A stretch of DNA of 64,000 bases from Flavobacterium haoranii (lineage in GTDB: Bacteria; Bacteroidota; Bacteroidia; Flavobacteriales; Flavobacteriaceae): NCBI RefSeq assembly GCF_009363055.1, contig NZ_CP045292.1, positions 372,001-436,000 on the forward strand, written 5' to 3'. A program made the translations under genes and the position numbers. The notes beneath the pieces were generated by a model. It was not told the DNA's origin. It searched no databases and was given only the letters and a program-made list of their open reading frames with translations. Each line of letters begins with the position of its first letter. The first letter of the stretch is position 1. This document shows positions 16,420-28,517 of the stretch, in pieces.

Positions 16420-16448
16420 AAAAGCCGCACTAAAGAGCGGCTTTTTTT
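16420..16448. terminator. Bidirectional terminator
   Basis: AAAGCCGC / GCGGCTTT stem with flanking A and T tracts. It separates the small zinc-ribbon gene from the convergent HAD phosphatase gene. Confidence 0.9.
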
Positions 16449-16450
16449 AT

Positions 16451-17245
16451 TTAAGCTAATTTGTTTATAAATACTTCAACACCTTTTTCATCATTACTTT
16501 CAGTTATGTAAGATGCAATTTCTTTTATTTTAGGATGGGCATTTTTCATAGCTACAGAAATACCTGCATTTTGAAACATTTCCAAATCATTAAGATAATC
16601 ACCAAAAACTAAAGTTTCATCTTTAGAAATATTATGCGCATTTTGAATTAAGTTAATAGCAGTTCCTTTATTTACATTTAACTGCATAATGTCGACCCAA
16701 AACTCACCAGAAATTTTTATTTGAAGTTCCTCACTAAATTTCTCGAAAAAAGGATAAATATTTTCTTCAGCTCCATATGGATTATACAAAGCAATTTTGA
16801 AATAATCATCTTCTAAATTATCTAATAGATTATCTACAATTTCATATTTGTTATAGAACTCCTTGAAGAAGTTTACAAAATTTTCCTCTTTTTGTTCTAT
16901 GTAAGCTTTTGTTTTTCCGCATAGTACAATATAAATATTAGGAAGCGTTCTTGTGTATTCAATAACTTTTTTAAGTAAATCTATATGAATAGATTTTACA
17001 AGAATTTCAGTACCATTTTTTCTAATGTAAGCTCCGTTCTCAGCAATAATTGTAATTTCATCAAGTATCGATTCAAATTTATCGGCAATACTATAGTATT
17101 GTCTTCCGCTTGCAGCAATAAATTTAATGTTGTTTCTTTTTAATTTATTGTAGGTTTCAAAGAATGTTGGTGTTAATTCATGTTTAGAATTTAACAAAGT
17201 ACCATCCATATCGGTAACTACAAGTTTTATATTTTCTAATTTCAT
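16451..17245 (-). CDS. HAD-superfamily hydrolase, Cof subfamily (IIB)
   Basis: 264 residues from the ATG at 17245. A longer frame would start inside the terminator of rplT. Motif I is VVTDMDGTLLNS with nucleophile D12 and acid/base D14, motif II is 'IKFIAASGR', and motif IV is 'VFGDYLNDLEMF' near residue 215. The cap domain of type C2 lies between residues ~85 and 190. Cof-type enzymes dephosphorylate sugar phosphates, nucleotides or cofactors such as FMN and PLP. The substrate cannot be read here. Confidence 0.9.
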   Translation of the reverse strand: MKLENIKLVVTDMDGTLLNSKHELTPTFFETYNKLKRNNIKFIAASGRQYYSIADKFESILDEITIIAENGAYIRKNGTEILVKSIHIDLLKKVIEYTRTLPNIYIVLCGKTKAYIEQKEENFVNFFKEFYNKYEIVDNLLDNLEDDYFKIALYNPYGAEENIYPFFEKFSEELQIKISGEFWVDIMQLNVNKGTAINLIQNAHNISKDETLVFGDYLNDLEMFQNAGISVAMKNAHPKIKEIASYITESNDEKGVEVFINKLA

Positions 17246-17255
17246 ATAATATTGA

Positions 17256-17284
17256 AATAAAAATCCCACTCTAAGAGTGGGATT
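17256..17284 (-). terminator. Terminator of the thrS-infC-rpmI-rplT operon
   Basis: On the minus strand AATCCCACTCT / AGAGTGGGATT is followed by TTTTATTT. It lies 36 bases beyond the rplT stop and just before the HAD gene. Confidence 0.85.
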
Positions 17285-17320
17285 GATATATAAGTAAGAT
17301 AAAGGTTTGACAAACGTTTA

Positions 17321-17665
17321 TTATTTAACTTGGTTAACGATAGCTGCGAAAGCTTCTGGGTGGTTCATAGCTAAATCAGCTAAAACTTTGCGGTTTAACT
17401 CGATGTTGTTAGCTTTTACTTTCCCCATGAATTGAGAATAACTCATTCCGTGTAATCTTGCACCAGCGTTAATACGCATAATCCATAATGAACGGAAATT
17501 TCTTTTCTTTTGCTTTCTATCACGGTAAGCATACGTCATTGCTTTTTCTACCGCGTTTTTAGCTACTGTCCAAACGTTTTTACGTCTTCCAAAGAAACCT
17601 TTGGCTTGTTTTAAAACTTTTTTTCTTCTTGCTCTTGAAGCAACATGATTTACTGATCTTGGCAT
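17321..17665 (-). CDS. rplT: 50S ribosomal protein L20
   Basis: 114 residues, the normal length. The N-terminus [20 protein letters not shown] and the segments '[21 protein letters not shown]' (first part) and [18 protein letters not shown] are characteristic. It binds 23S rRNA early in 50S assembly, and in other bacteria represses its own operon by binding the leader. It is last in thrS-infC-rpmI-rplT and is separated from rpmI by an unusually long 119-base spacer. Confidence 0.98.
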   Translation of the reverse strand: MPRSVNHVASRARRKKVLKQAKGFFGRRKNVWTVAKNAVEKAMTYAYRDRKQKKRNFRSLWIMRINAGARLHGMSYSQFMGKVKANNIELNRKVLADLAMNHPEAFAAIVNQVK

Positions 17666-17784
17666 AATCTTTTAATTTTTTGTAGTAAGGCGGATTTTAT
17701 CACTTTTAACCTGTGCTTTTAATTTGCACTTCAGTTGCCCACTCCAGGGTTATTAATAATTTAATAAAAAAACCGAGATTAGAA

Positions 17785-17982
17785 TTATACTAATCTTAAT
17801 TGTTCTTTCACACTTCTTTCGTCAGCTTTGTGAACTAAAGCAGAGTGAGTTAAAGCTAATTTACGTTTTTTAGTCTTCTTAGTTAAGATGTGACTTTTGT
17901 AAGCGTGCTTTCTTTTAATTTTTCCAGAACCTGTAACAACAAAGCGTTTTTTAGCTCCAGATTTAGTTTTCATTTTAGGCAT
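17785..17982 (-). CDS. rpmI: 50S ribosomal protein L35
   Basis: 65 residues, very basic ([20 protein letters not shown], then [14 protein letters not shown]). It is a small 50S protein encoded between infC and rplT, as in most bacteria. The 70-base spacer to infC holds a hairpin from an intergenic repeat family (18024-18050). Confidence 0.98.
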   Translation of the reverse strand: MPKMKTKSGAKKRFVVTGSGKIKRKHAYKSHILTKKTKKRKLALTHSALVHKADERSVKEQLRLV

Positions 17983-18023
17983 TTTCTTCCTTTTTATTAA
18001 CTTATCTTACTTATTATCTTCTT

Positions 18024-18050
18024 GTCATTCTGAATTTATTTCAGAATCTC
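18024..18050. repeat. Short palindromic element (GTCATTCTGAA family) between infC and rpmI
   Basis: GTCATTCTGAATTTATTTCAGAATCTC contains an 8-base inverted repeat ATTCTGAA (18027-18034) / TTCAGAAT (18040-18047) with a 5-base loop. The GTCATT start is shared with the long palindromes at 40730 and 42176. Confidence 0.6.
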
Positions 18051-18052
18051 AA

Positions 18053-18610
18053 TTATTTTCCTTTCTTTTTAGGAGCAATGTACATAATCATTCTTTTACC
18101 TTCAAGAACTGGCATATTTTCTACTTTACCATATTCTTCTAAGTCTTGAGCTAAACGTAATAATAATATTTGTCCTTGCTCTTTATAAATGATTGAACGC
18201 CCTTTAAAAAATACGAATGCTTTTAATTTAGCGCCATCGCTTAAAAATTTAATAGCATTTTTCTTTTTGAATTCATAATCGTGCTCGTCTGTTTGAGGAC
18301 CAAAACGAATTTCTTTTATAACTATTTGAGTAGATTTTGCTTTAAGCTCTTTATCGCGCTTCTTTTGTTGATACAAAAACTTCCCATAATCCATAATCTT
18401 GCAAACAGGCGGAGCAGCATTAGGAGAAATTTCTACTAAATCTAATTCTTGCTCTTCAGCCATTTTTAAAGCTTCGTTTGTGCGATAAACGCCTGGTTCA
18501 ATATTGTCTCCTACTAAACGAACTTCTGGCACACGAATTTTTTCATTTATTCTGTGGGCGTCTTTTTTCTCTTCTCTTGGGTTAAATCCCCTGTTGTTTC
18601 TAATTGCTAT
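18053..18610 (-). CDS. infC: Translation initiation factor IF-3
   Basis: About 185 residues. The frame upstream of the GTG at 18532 remains open and encodes the conserved IF3 N-terminus ([20 protein letters not shown]). It contains no ATG, GTG or TTG before the stop upstream of 18616. The likely start is therefore ATA at 18610 (giving (M)AIRNN) or ATT at 18604. Non-AUG starts are a known feature of infC, whose product discriminates against such codons and so regulates itself. IF3 keeps the 30S subunit free and checks the start codon. Core motifs [20 protein letters not shown] and FFKGRSI are present. Confidence 0.93.
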   Translation of the reverse strand: MAIRNNRGFNPREEKKDAHRINEKIRVPEVRLVGDNIEPGVYRTNEALKMAEEQELDLVEISPNAAPPVCKIMDYGKFLYQQKKRDKELKAKSTQIVIKEIRFGPQTDEHDYEFKKKNAIKFLSDGAKLKAFVFFKGRSIIYKEQGQILLLRLAQDLEEYGKVENMPVLEGKRMIMYIAPKKKGK

Positions 18611-18632
18611 GGCTATAAATTTTTAGTTAAAC

Positions 18633-20576
18633 TTAAAATTGTTTTAATGTTTTATCAATTTCTACTTGAATCAATTGTGCAAATTCCTCAATAGTCATGC
18701 TTTGATTTGATTTTCCAGCATCACCATGACGTCTTACTGAAATTGTTCCATTTTTCTCTTCTTCTTCACCTACAATCAGCATGAATGGGAATTTTTGAAC
18801 TTCAGCTTCACGAATTTTTTTCCCAATAGTCTCGTTTCTATTGTCAATTTGGGCGCGAATTTCGTGATTTTCTAGCAAATTTAAAACTTTTTGAGCATAA
18901 TTTTCATATTTCTCACTCAAAGACAAGATAATAGCTTGCTCTGGCATCAGCCAAATTGGGAAATTACCTGCTGTATGTTCTAGCAAAATTGCTACAAATC
19001 GCTCCATACTTCCAAAAGGGGCACGGTGAATCATCACAGGACGATGTAACTCATTATCACTTCCTTTATAAGTTAAATCAAAACGTTCTGGTAAGTTATA
19101 ATCTATTTGAATGGTTCCTAATTGCCAACTTCTTCCTAAAGCATCTTTAACCATAAAGTCTAGCTTCGGTCCATAAAAAGCAGCTTCACCAGATTCAATT
19201 ACATAATTTAATCCTTTATCTTTTGCAGCACTAATAATTGCGTTTTCTGCTTTTTCCCAGTTTTCAACACTTCCTATATATTTATCAGGATTGTCTAAAT
19301 CTCTAACCGAAACTTGAGCTGTAAAGTTTTCGAACCCTAAAGATCCAAATACATATAATACTAAGTCAATTACATTTTTAAACTCAGCGTCTAACTGATC
19401 TGGCGTACAGAAAATGTGTGCATCATCCTGAGTAAAGCCTCTTACACGTGTTAAACCGTGTAATTCTCCTGATTGCTCATATCTATAAACTGTACCAAAT
19501 TCTGCATAACGTTTTGGTAAATCTTTATAAGACCAAGGTTTTGCATTGTAAATCTCACAGTGGTGAGGACAGTTCATTGGTTTTAATAAAAATTCTTCTC
19601 CTTCCGCTGGCGTATGAATGGGTTGAAAACTATCCGCACCATATTTTGCGTAGTGCCCCGAAGTTACATATAATTCTTTTTGACCAATATGTGGAGTAAC
19701 CACTTGTTCGTATCCAGCTTTTTTCTGAGCTTTTTTCAAAAATTGTTCTAAACGATCACGTAAAGCAGCTCCTTTTGGCAACCATAATGGTAAACCTTGA
19801 CCTACTTTTTGAGAAAAATGGAATAATTCTAATTCTTTTCCTAATTTTCTGTGATCGCGTTTTTTTGCTTCTTCTAACAAATGTAGGTACTCTGTCAAAT
19901 CTTTTTGTTTAGGGAATGAAATACCGTAAACACGAGTTAACTGTTTGTTTTTTTCGTCACCTCTCCAGTATGCACCCGCAACCGAAAGGATTTTCATAGC
20001 TTTAATAATTCCTGTATTCGGAATATGTCCACCACGACATAAATCAAAGAAGTTAGAATGATCGCAAAAAGTAATCGTTCCGTCTTCTAAATTCGAAATT
20101 AACTCTGTTTTATATTCGTTATCCTTATATATATCTAATGCTTCTGCTTTTGTAACCGAACGCATTCTGAAATCGTGTTTCTCTTTCGATATTTCTAAAA
20201 CTCTATCTTCAATAGCTTTAAAGTCTGCATCGGTAAATTTTTCATCACCAAAATCAACATCGTAATAAAAACCATTCGCAATAGCCGGCCCTAAAGTTAA
20301 TTTAGCATTCGGATATTTTTCTTCAATAGCCTGAGCCATTACGTGTGAAGTAGAATGCCAAAAAGCTTTTTTACCTTCGTCGTCATTCCAAGTATATAAT
20401 GTAAGAGAGCCATCGGTCGTTAACGGAGTAGAAGTTTCAATAGTTGTACCATTAAACGAAGCCGAAATTACATTTCTTGCTAAACCTTCGCTTATACTCA
20501 AAGCTACATCCATAGGAGTTGCACCTTGTGCAAACTCTTTAACCGAACCGTCTGGTAATGTTATCTTAATCATCAT
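18633..20576 (-). CDS. thrS: Threonyl-tRNA synthetase
   Basis: 647 residues from the ATG at 20576 (another ATG is at 20573). An in-frame TTG at 20594 is part of the promoter box. It has the TGS domain (residues 1-60), the editing domain with the HxxxH motif HSTSHVMAQ near residue 75 and a C...H site, the class II catalytic core (motif 2 near '[18 protein letters not shown]', zinc ligands in MNCPHH), and a C-terminal anticodon-binding domain. It charges tRNA-Thr and removes misactivated serine. It is first in the operon and divergent from the rrn operon. Confidence 0.98.
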   Translation of the reverse strand: MMIKITLPDGSVKEFAQGATPMDVALSISEGLARNVISASFNGTTIETSTPLTTDGSLTLYTWNDDEGKKAFWHSTSHVMAQAIEEKYPNAKLTLGPAIANGFYYDVDFGDEKFTDADFKAIEDRVLEISKEKHDFRMRSVTKAEALDIYKDNEYKTELISNLEDGTITFCDHSNFFDLCRGGHIPNTGIIKAMKILSVAGAYWRGDEKNKQLTRVYGISFPKQKDLTEYLHLLEEAKKRDHRKLGKELELFHFSQKVGQGLPLWLPKGAALRDRLEQFLKKAQKKAGYEQVVTPHIGQKELYVTSGHYAKYGADSFQPIHTPAEGEEFLLKPMNCPHHCEIYNAKPWSYKDLPKRYAEFGTVYRYEQSGELHGLTRVRGFTQDDAHIFCTPDQLDAEFKNVIDLVLYVFGSLGFENFTAQVSVRDLDNPDKYIGSVENWEKAENAIISAAKDKGLNYVIESGEAAFYGPKLDFMVKDALGRSWQLGTIQIDYNLPERFDLTYKGSDNELHRPVMIHRAPFGSMERFVAILLEHTAGNFPIWLMPEQAIILSLSEKYENYAQKVLNLLENHEIRAQIDNRNETIGKKIREAEVQKFPFMLIVGEEEEKNGTISVRRHGDAGKSNQSMTIEEFAQLIQVEIDKTLKQF

Positions 20577-20591
20577 ATTTAAATTAGGGTG

Positions 20592-20622
20592 CAAATATAT
20601 AACATTACAAAATCACATACAA
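20592..20622 (-). promoter_or_regulatory. Promoter of the thrS operon
   Basis: On the minus strand TTG (20620-20622), a 20-base spacer, and TATATTTG (20592-20599). The -7 box ends 16 bases before the ATG at 20576, so the 5' leader is very short. I see no T-box or riboswitch. Confidence 0.7.
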
Positions 20623-20625
20623 TAA

Positions 20626-20670
20626 TATATATAGGTATATATACAGGTATATTTTTATTACCTATATATA
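20626..20670. repeat. AT-rich inverted repeat
   Basis: TATATATAGGTA (20626-20637) and its exact complement TACCTATATATA (20659-20670) flank a loop that contains a further AGGTAT copy. It lies upstream of the thrS promoter in the divergent spacer to rrn. No function assigned. Confidence 0.5.
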
Positions 20671-20822
20671 ATAGTATTAAACATGGGTACTATATTAATA
20701 TGTTTATTAGTTTTGATAATTCCATCATATATTATTACGAAGATATCACCGGTTAAAGTTATCCGATTCGATTAATTTTCATTTTTAAGCAGCACATTTA
20801 TATTTTTTCAAAGGGAAATTTT

Positions 20823-20949
20823 ACCCGCTGTTCATTATATCTTTTTTTATTTGGTCTTTTTTTTGGGGTTAAACGACAGTTTTAGAACTAGACATTTTGT
20901 TTTAAGAGCTTTTTTTAGGCTAAAAAAGGATGTCATTACCATCGGGGCT
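20823..20949 (-). ncRNA. Conserved non-coding element, copy B (Flavo-1-like), upstream of rrn
   Basis: Read on the minus strand it begins AGCCCCGATGG, has CATCCTTTTTT about 17 bases in, and ends with GAACAGCGGG. These blocks match, in the same order, the element at 26688-26779 beyond the 5S gene, while the middle differs in length and sequence. CCCG near the 5' end can pair with CGGG at the 3' end, and the T-run with an A-run. The pattern agrees with what I remember of the Flavo-1 RNA motif of Flavobacteria. No ORF runs through it. Confidence 0.6.
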
Positions 20950-21139
20950 GAAAAAACGTGTGCAAAAAAAATCCTTATACTTATATATTATATAGTAGAG
21001 CTACTAAATATACAACAGTATTAAAAGCCTTAATAAAGGGTTTATAAAAAAAAGGTAAAAAAAAGTTTTTTGTAAGTTATTGTAATTCAGTGGTAAGAAA
21101 AAACTTTGCAAAAAAGGATAAAAAAAGGTTATAAAAAGT

Positions 21140-21169
21140 TTGCGAATACGGAAAAGAGTTCTACTTTTG
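21140..21169 (+). promoter_or_regulatory. rrn promoter P1
   Basis: TTG (21140-21142), 19-base spacer, TACTTTTG (21162-21169), followed by CACCCGC. An A-rich UP-element-like tract lies upstream. A boxA-like sequence (GTTCATAGAAATACTGAA) follows about 20 bases later. Confidence 0.7.
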
Positions 21170-21251
21170 CACCCGCTTTGATAAGGCAAAGAGTTCATAG
21201 AAATACTGAAAAACGGATTAAAAAATTTTTAAAAAAAAGTTTAAAAAAGAT

Positions 21252-21283
21252 TTGGTTTGTAAGAAGTAAAGATAGTATCTTTG
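21252..21283 (+). promoter_or_regulatory. rrn promoter P2
   Basis: TATCTTTG at 21276-21283, with TTG at 21252-21254 (21-base spacer) or 21257-21259 (16-base spacer). The spacing is less ideal than in P1 and P3. A-rich DNA lies upstream. Confidence 0.55.
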
Positions 21284-21422
21284 CCGTCCGCAAATGAGTC
21301 GTTAGACGAATTCACTGAACACAATTTAAAGATAGGTTTTAGTGAAGTAAAACGAGGAAGTTCTTTTAGAAAAATGACAAAAAAATAGGTTTGAAAAAAA
21401 TTAAAAAAAGTTTCAAAAATAT

Positions 21423-21452
21423 TTGCGAGTTAAAAAAGAAGTTGTACTTTTG
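21423..21452 (+). promoter_or_regulatory. rrn promoter P3
   Basis: TTG (21423-21425), 19-base spacer, TACTTTTG (21445-21452), then CACCCGC. The core is nearly identical to P1, and it is nearest to the 16S gene (about 140 bases). Confidence 0.75.
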
Positions 21453-21494
21453 CACCCGCTAAACGAAAGAATAGCGAAAGACATAGAAGAATAC

Positions 21495-21510
21495 GTTCAT
21501 AGACATATTG
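21495..21510 (+). promoter_or_regulatory. boxA-like antitermination site before 16S
   Basis: GTTCATAGACATATTG. A near copy, GTTCATTGACATATTG, lies before the 23S gene at 23434-23449. Paired sites before 16S and 23S fit Nus-factor antitermination of rRNA transcription. Confidence 0.55.
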
Positions 21511-21590
21511 GATTGACAGCATACAAAATTAAGAGAGTAAGACTCGATTAGAATTAACCTAGCACTTATCGTACAATATTAAAAATACTA

Positions 21591-23107
<1,517 letters not shown>

Positions 23108-23183
23108 AGAGAAATGATAAGATGGTTAATAAAAAAGAGCTTTTACTCTCGCTGTTAGTTCAAAAAATAAGTTTTAAATACAG

Positions 23184-23257
23184 AGTCTCGTAGCTCAGCT
23201 GGTTAGAGTACTACACTGATAATGTAGGGGTCGGCAGTTCGAGTCTGCCCGGGACTA
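23184..23257 (+). tRNA. tRNA-Ile (anticodon GAT)
   Basis: 74 bases. Acceptor AGTCTCG pairs with CGGGACT, and the anticodon arm is CTACA-CTGATAA-TGTAG. It lies in the 16S-23S spacer. Confidence 0.95.
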
Positions 23258-23289
23258 CTAAATTTAAGACGAAGGAAATTCTGGAAGTT

Positions 23290-23334
23290 GAGAATTCAAA
23301 ATTCGTAATTCTGAATTCATAATTCTGAATTTAA
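23290..23334. repeat. Word repeat (GAATTC/ATAATTCTGAATT) in the rRNA spacer
   Basis: A slipped repeat made of variants of AATTCTGAATTC and AATTCGTAATTC, between tRNA-Ile and tRNA-Ala. It resembles the word repeats found between protein genes in this window. Confidence 0.7.
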
Positions 23335-23338
23335 GAAT

Positions 23339-23412
23339 GGGGGATTAGCTCAGCTGGCTAGAGCGCCTGCCTTGCACGCAGGAGGTCATCGGTTCGACTC
23401 CGATATTCTCCA
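23339..23412 (+). tRNA. tRNA-Ala (anticodon TGC)
   Basis: 74 bases. Acceptor GGGGGAT pairs with ATTCTCC (two G-U pairs), and the anticodon arm is CCTGC-CTTGCAC-GCAGG. It lies in the 16S-23S spacer. Confidence 0.95.
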
Positions 23413-23433
23413 CGAATCACTAAGGTGATAGCA

Positions 23434-23449
23434 GTTCATTGACATATTG
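23434..23449 (+). promoter_or_regulatory. boxA-like site before 23S
   Basis: GTTCATTGACATATTG, one base different from the site before 16S. Its 3' part merges with the left arm of the 23S processing stem. Confidence 0.55.
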
Positions 23450-23514
23450 AGAAAAGAAAAACATAAGTAGAATAGAAAGCACAGTTTTGCATTTATATGT
23501 AAGACTAAAAGTAC

Positions 23515-26385
<2,871 letters not shown>

Positions 26386-26390
26386 CGTAT

Positions 26391-26410
26391 CCCCCGCATT
26401 TTTGCGGGGG
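26391..26410 (+). other. GC-rich hairpin in the 23S-5S spacer
   Basis: CCCCCGC (26391-26397) / GCGGGGG (26404-26410) with a 6-base loop. It is inside the 23S processing arms and before 5S. The following sequence is only partly T-rich, so it is more likely a processing or protective hairpin than a full terminator. Confidence 0.6.
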
Positions 26411-26488
26411 AACTTTCTTTCTGAATTATAAAATAGATTCTTTTCTCAATATGTTAAAATATTAGTGTTACTAATGTAACCAAAAATT

Positions 26489-26598
<110 letters not shown>

Positions 26599-26603
26599 TT
26601 TTG

Positions 26604-26636
26604 AAAACCCTATCCATATCGGTTAGGGTTTTTTGT
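26604..26636 (+). terminator. Terminator of the rrn operon
   Basis: AAAACCCTA / TAGGGTTTT stem followed by T-rich DNA, directly after 5S. Confidence 0.88.
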
Positions 26637-26687
26637 TTTTATATCTTTTTGTAAAATACTTTTTGAAATACAAATACCTCAAAATTT

Positions 26688-26779
26688 AGCCCCGATGGAA
26701 GCGGCATCCTTTTTTGAGTTACTTCCATTTAGCTCGAACTGACAAAAAAACAAAAAAGATACAGCGAACAGCGGGACAA
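26688..26779 (+). ncRNA. Conserved non-coding element, copy A (Flavo-1-like), downstream of rrn
   Basis: Begins AGCCCCGATGGAAGCGGCAT, continues with CCTTTTTTG, a 25-base variable part, CAAAAAAGAT and ends ACAGCGAACAGCGGGAC. ATC-CTTTTTTG can pair with CAAAAAAGAT, and CCCG with CGGG, giving a hairpin closed by conserved ends. The same blocks occur in inverted orientation before the rrn operon. I read it as a structured RNA, possibly a member of the Flavo-1 motif known from Flavobacteria. It lies 50 bases after the rrn terminator, and its promoter is not clear. Confidence 0.65.
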
Positions 26780-26808
26780 CTATTTATTTTTAAGCGATTG
26801 TGTGCTAA

Positions 26809-27849
26809 TTAAAATTTTAAAATAGTATTATAGAATTGAATATGCTTTTTAAATTCGGAAATTCCTTCTTTAAAGCTTAAATAAGTTGCACCTTGTTTTT
26901 TGTTGTATTTGCTTATTTTGTATAAATAATGAAAATGACGGGTTAATTCTTTCCAACCGTACCATAAAGAATGATTTGGGTCATAAATGTGTGTTGGTTC
27001 GCTAATTGCACCATTGATTTCTACAATTTGGAAGTTTTTACCATTTTCTAATTTTTCAAATGAATCAAACATGATATCCATTCGACCATAGTGAAATCCG
27101 TTTATTTGATTACAAATGTTAGTAAAGGTTTCTTCTAATTTTGGAGTTATAAAGTGACTAAAATCAATAAATTTTGTGCCTCTACAATGGTTTCCGTAGG
27201 GAACAAGGTTTATAGATTCGTTTTCGGATAGAATTTGGTTTAGTTTATCACCATATTCTTTATGTAAAACTTCTAGCTGGAATTCGTAACGTGGATCTTT
27301 TAAAAGTAATTCTTTTATTGACTCTTTTCCGTTGCCTTTTAGGATTAAGAATTCTTTTGAAACAATTCCTGTAATTTTTCCTTTAGTTTGATTGGGAAGT
27401 TTTACATAAAACAATCCTATTTCATTAGTAAATGGAATAAATTCTTGAATAAGGAAGTTAAAATTTGCTTTCTTTGTATACGATAGTAATGTTTCTTTAG
27501 TATCTATTTTTTTTACAGCTGTTCCTCTCAAACCAGTATCGGGCTTTGCTATAAAGGGAAAATTTATATTATTTTCTTTAATTATGTTTATGATTTCATC
27601 TAGAGAAGTTTCTTTATTGATTAAAATAGTTTTTGGATAATATTGTTGTGGAATTAAATCGTAGATTTCTTTTTTAGACTCCATGAAAAATCCACCATTT
27701 TTAATAGTGGGATTTGAAGCGTTAAAATAAAAAAATGAGCGTGTTCTAAACGCGTAATATAAATATTGAAAATACACGGGTGTGTAAACCACTTGATAGG
27801 GCCAATATTCCCAGTGTGTAATCTTATGCCAAGTTAATCTTAGATTCAT
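26809..27849 (-). CDS. ATP-grasp enzyme (D-Ala-D-Ala ligase-like fold)
   Basis: 346 residues. The N-terminal ~55 residues (MNLRLTWHKITHWEYWPYQV) are aromatic and conserved-looking but lie outside the ATP-grasp core. The core starts with 'NFPFIAKPDTGLRGTAVKKI' style lysine and glycine loop, followed by 'FLIQEFIPF' (adenine contact), then metal-binding residues in RMDIMF and 'FQIVEINGAISEP' (E and N ligands). Such enzymes join a carboxylate to an amine or thiol with ATP. The substrate is unknown, and a true peptidoglycan Ddl role is unlikely given the different N-terminus. It overlaps the NRDE gene by 4 bases. Confidence 0.8.
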   Translation of the reverse strand: MNLRLTWHKITHWEYWPYQVVYTPVYFQYLYYAFRTRSFFYFNASNPTIKNGGFFMESKKEIYDLIPQQYYPKTILINKETSLDEIINIIKENNINFPFIAKPDTGLRGTAVKKIDTKETLLSYTKKANFNFLIQEFIPFTNEIGLFYVKLPNQTKGKITGIVSKEFLILKGNGKESIKELLLKDPRYEFQLEVLHKEYGDKLNQILSENESINLVPYGNHCRGTKFIDFSHFITPKLEETFTNICNQINGFHYGRMDIMFDSFEKLENGKNFQIVEINGAISEPTHIYDPNHSLWYGWKELTRHFHYLYKISKYNKKQGATYLSFKEGISEFKKHIQFYNTILKF

Positions 27850-28517
27850 TCGTATAAATCTATATAATTGAGTTTTATTTTGTTATTTTCAATGTTAAAT
27901 TGTGTAATACTTACTGTTTTTAAATGTTCATCACGTTTAATCACAATTGTATTATTCGAATCTTCTTCATCTTTAAATTGGTGAAAATCTAAAATCTCTT
28001 TTTTAGTTGCATTAGATTTACTTAAATATTCTTCAAATAAAAGTTTTCGATGTTCTCTAATTTCCTTTGAATACAATGTAGAAGAGGACCAAATATGAGC
28101 TTTGGTAACCGATAATTCTTTTGTAGATTTTTCTATTTCATTCCATTGCAGTTGAAATAGTTTTTTATTGTTGTATAAAACAATTGTAAAAGGTTCAATA
28201 TCTTTTAAATCAATAGTTTGCCATTTTTTTAGAACATTTTCTGAATCAAAAATATCTAACAAAATAAGACCTCTACTTTTTCTATAATCGTTTCGATGAT
28301 GATGTTTTTCTTCGGCGCCATTTAATAAAATTGCAACATTGGTATAATCGTGAACTATCCAAGTTCCGCTTGCTTTTGGATCTCTTGGGAAAACTAATTT
28401 TTTAAAGTTTCCTGAATATTCAATTGGTTTTATTGCTCTTCCTCTGAGAGTAGTTTCATCTCTATTAGAAGTTAAAATACAACCTTTTTTTGTGGGTACA
28501 AATGTTACTGTGCACAT
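27846..28517 (-). CDS. NRDE-family protein (TANGO2 homologue)
   Basis: 223 residues. The N-terminus MCTVTFVPTKKGCILTSNRD has the family's invariant Cys2 and the NRDE motif (here SNRDETTLR). NRDE proteins have an N-terminal nucleophile hydrolase-like fold. The human relative TANGO2 is linked to haem and lipid handling, but no reaction is agreed. The gene overlaps its neighbours at both ends (13 bases with the DinB gene, 4 with the ATP-grasp gene), so translation of the three is probably coupled. Confidence 0.88.
   Translation of the reverse strand: MCTVTFVPTKKGCILTSNRDETTLRGRAIKPIEYSGNFKKLVFPRDPKASGTWIVHDYTNVAILLNGAEEKHHHRNDYRKSRGLILLDIFDSENVLKKWQTIDLKDIEPFTIVLYNNKKLFQLQWNEIEKSTKELSVTKAHIWSSSTLYSKEIREHRKLLFEEYLSKSNATKKEILDFHQFKDEEDSNNTIVIKRDEHLKTVSITQFNIENNKIKLNYIDLYE

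Noticed and set aside
21106..21297. 63-codon lysine-rich open frame upstream of 16S
   Set aside because: It covers rrn promoters P1 and P2; composition reflects A-rich UP-element DNA.
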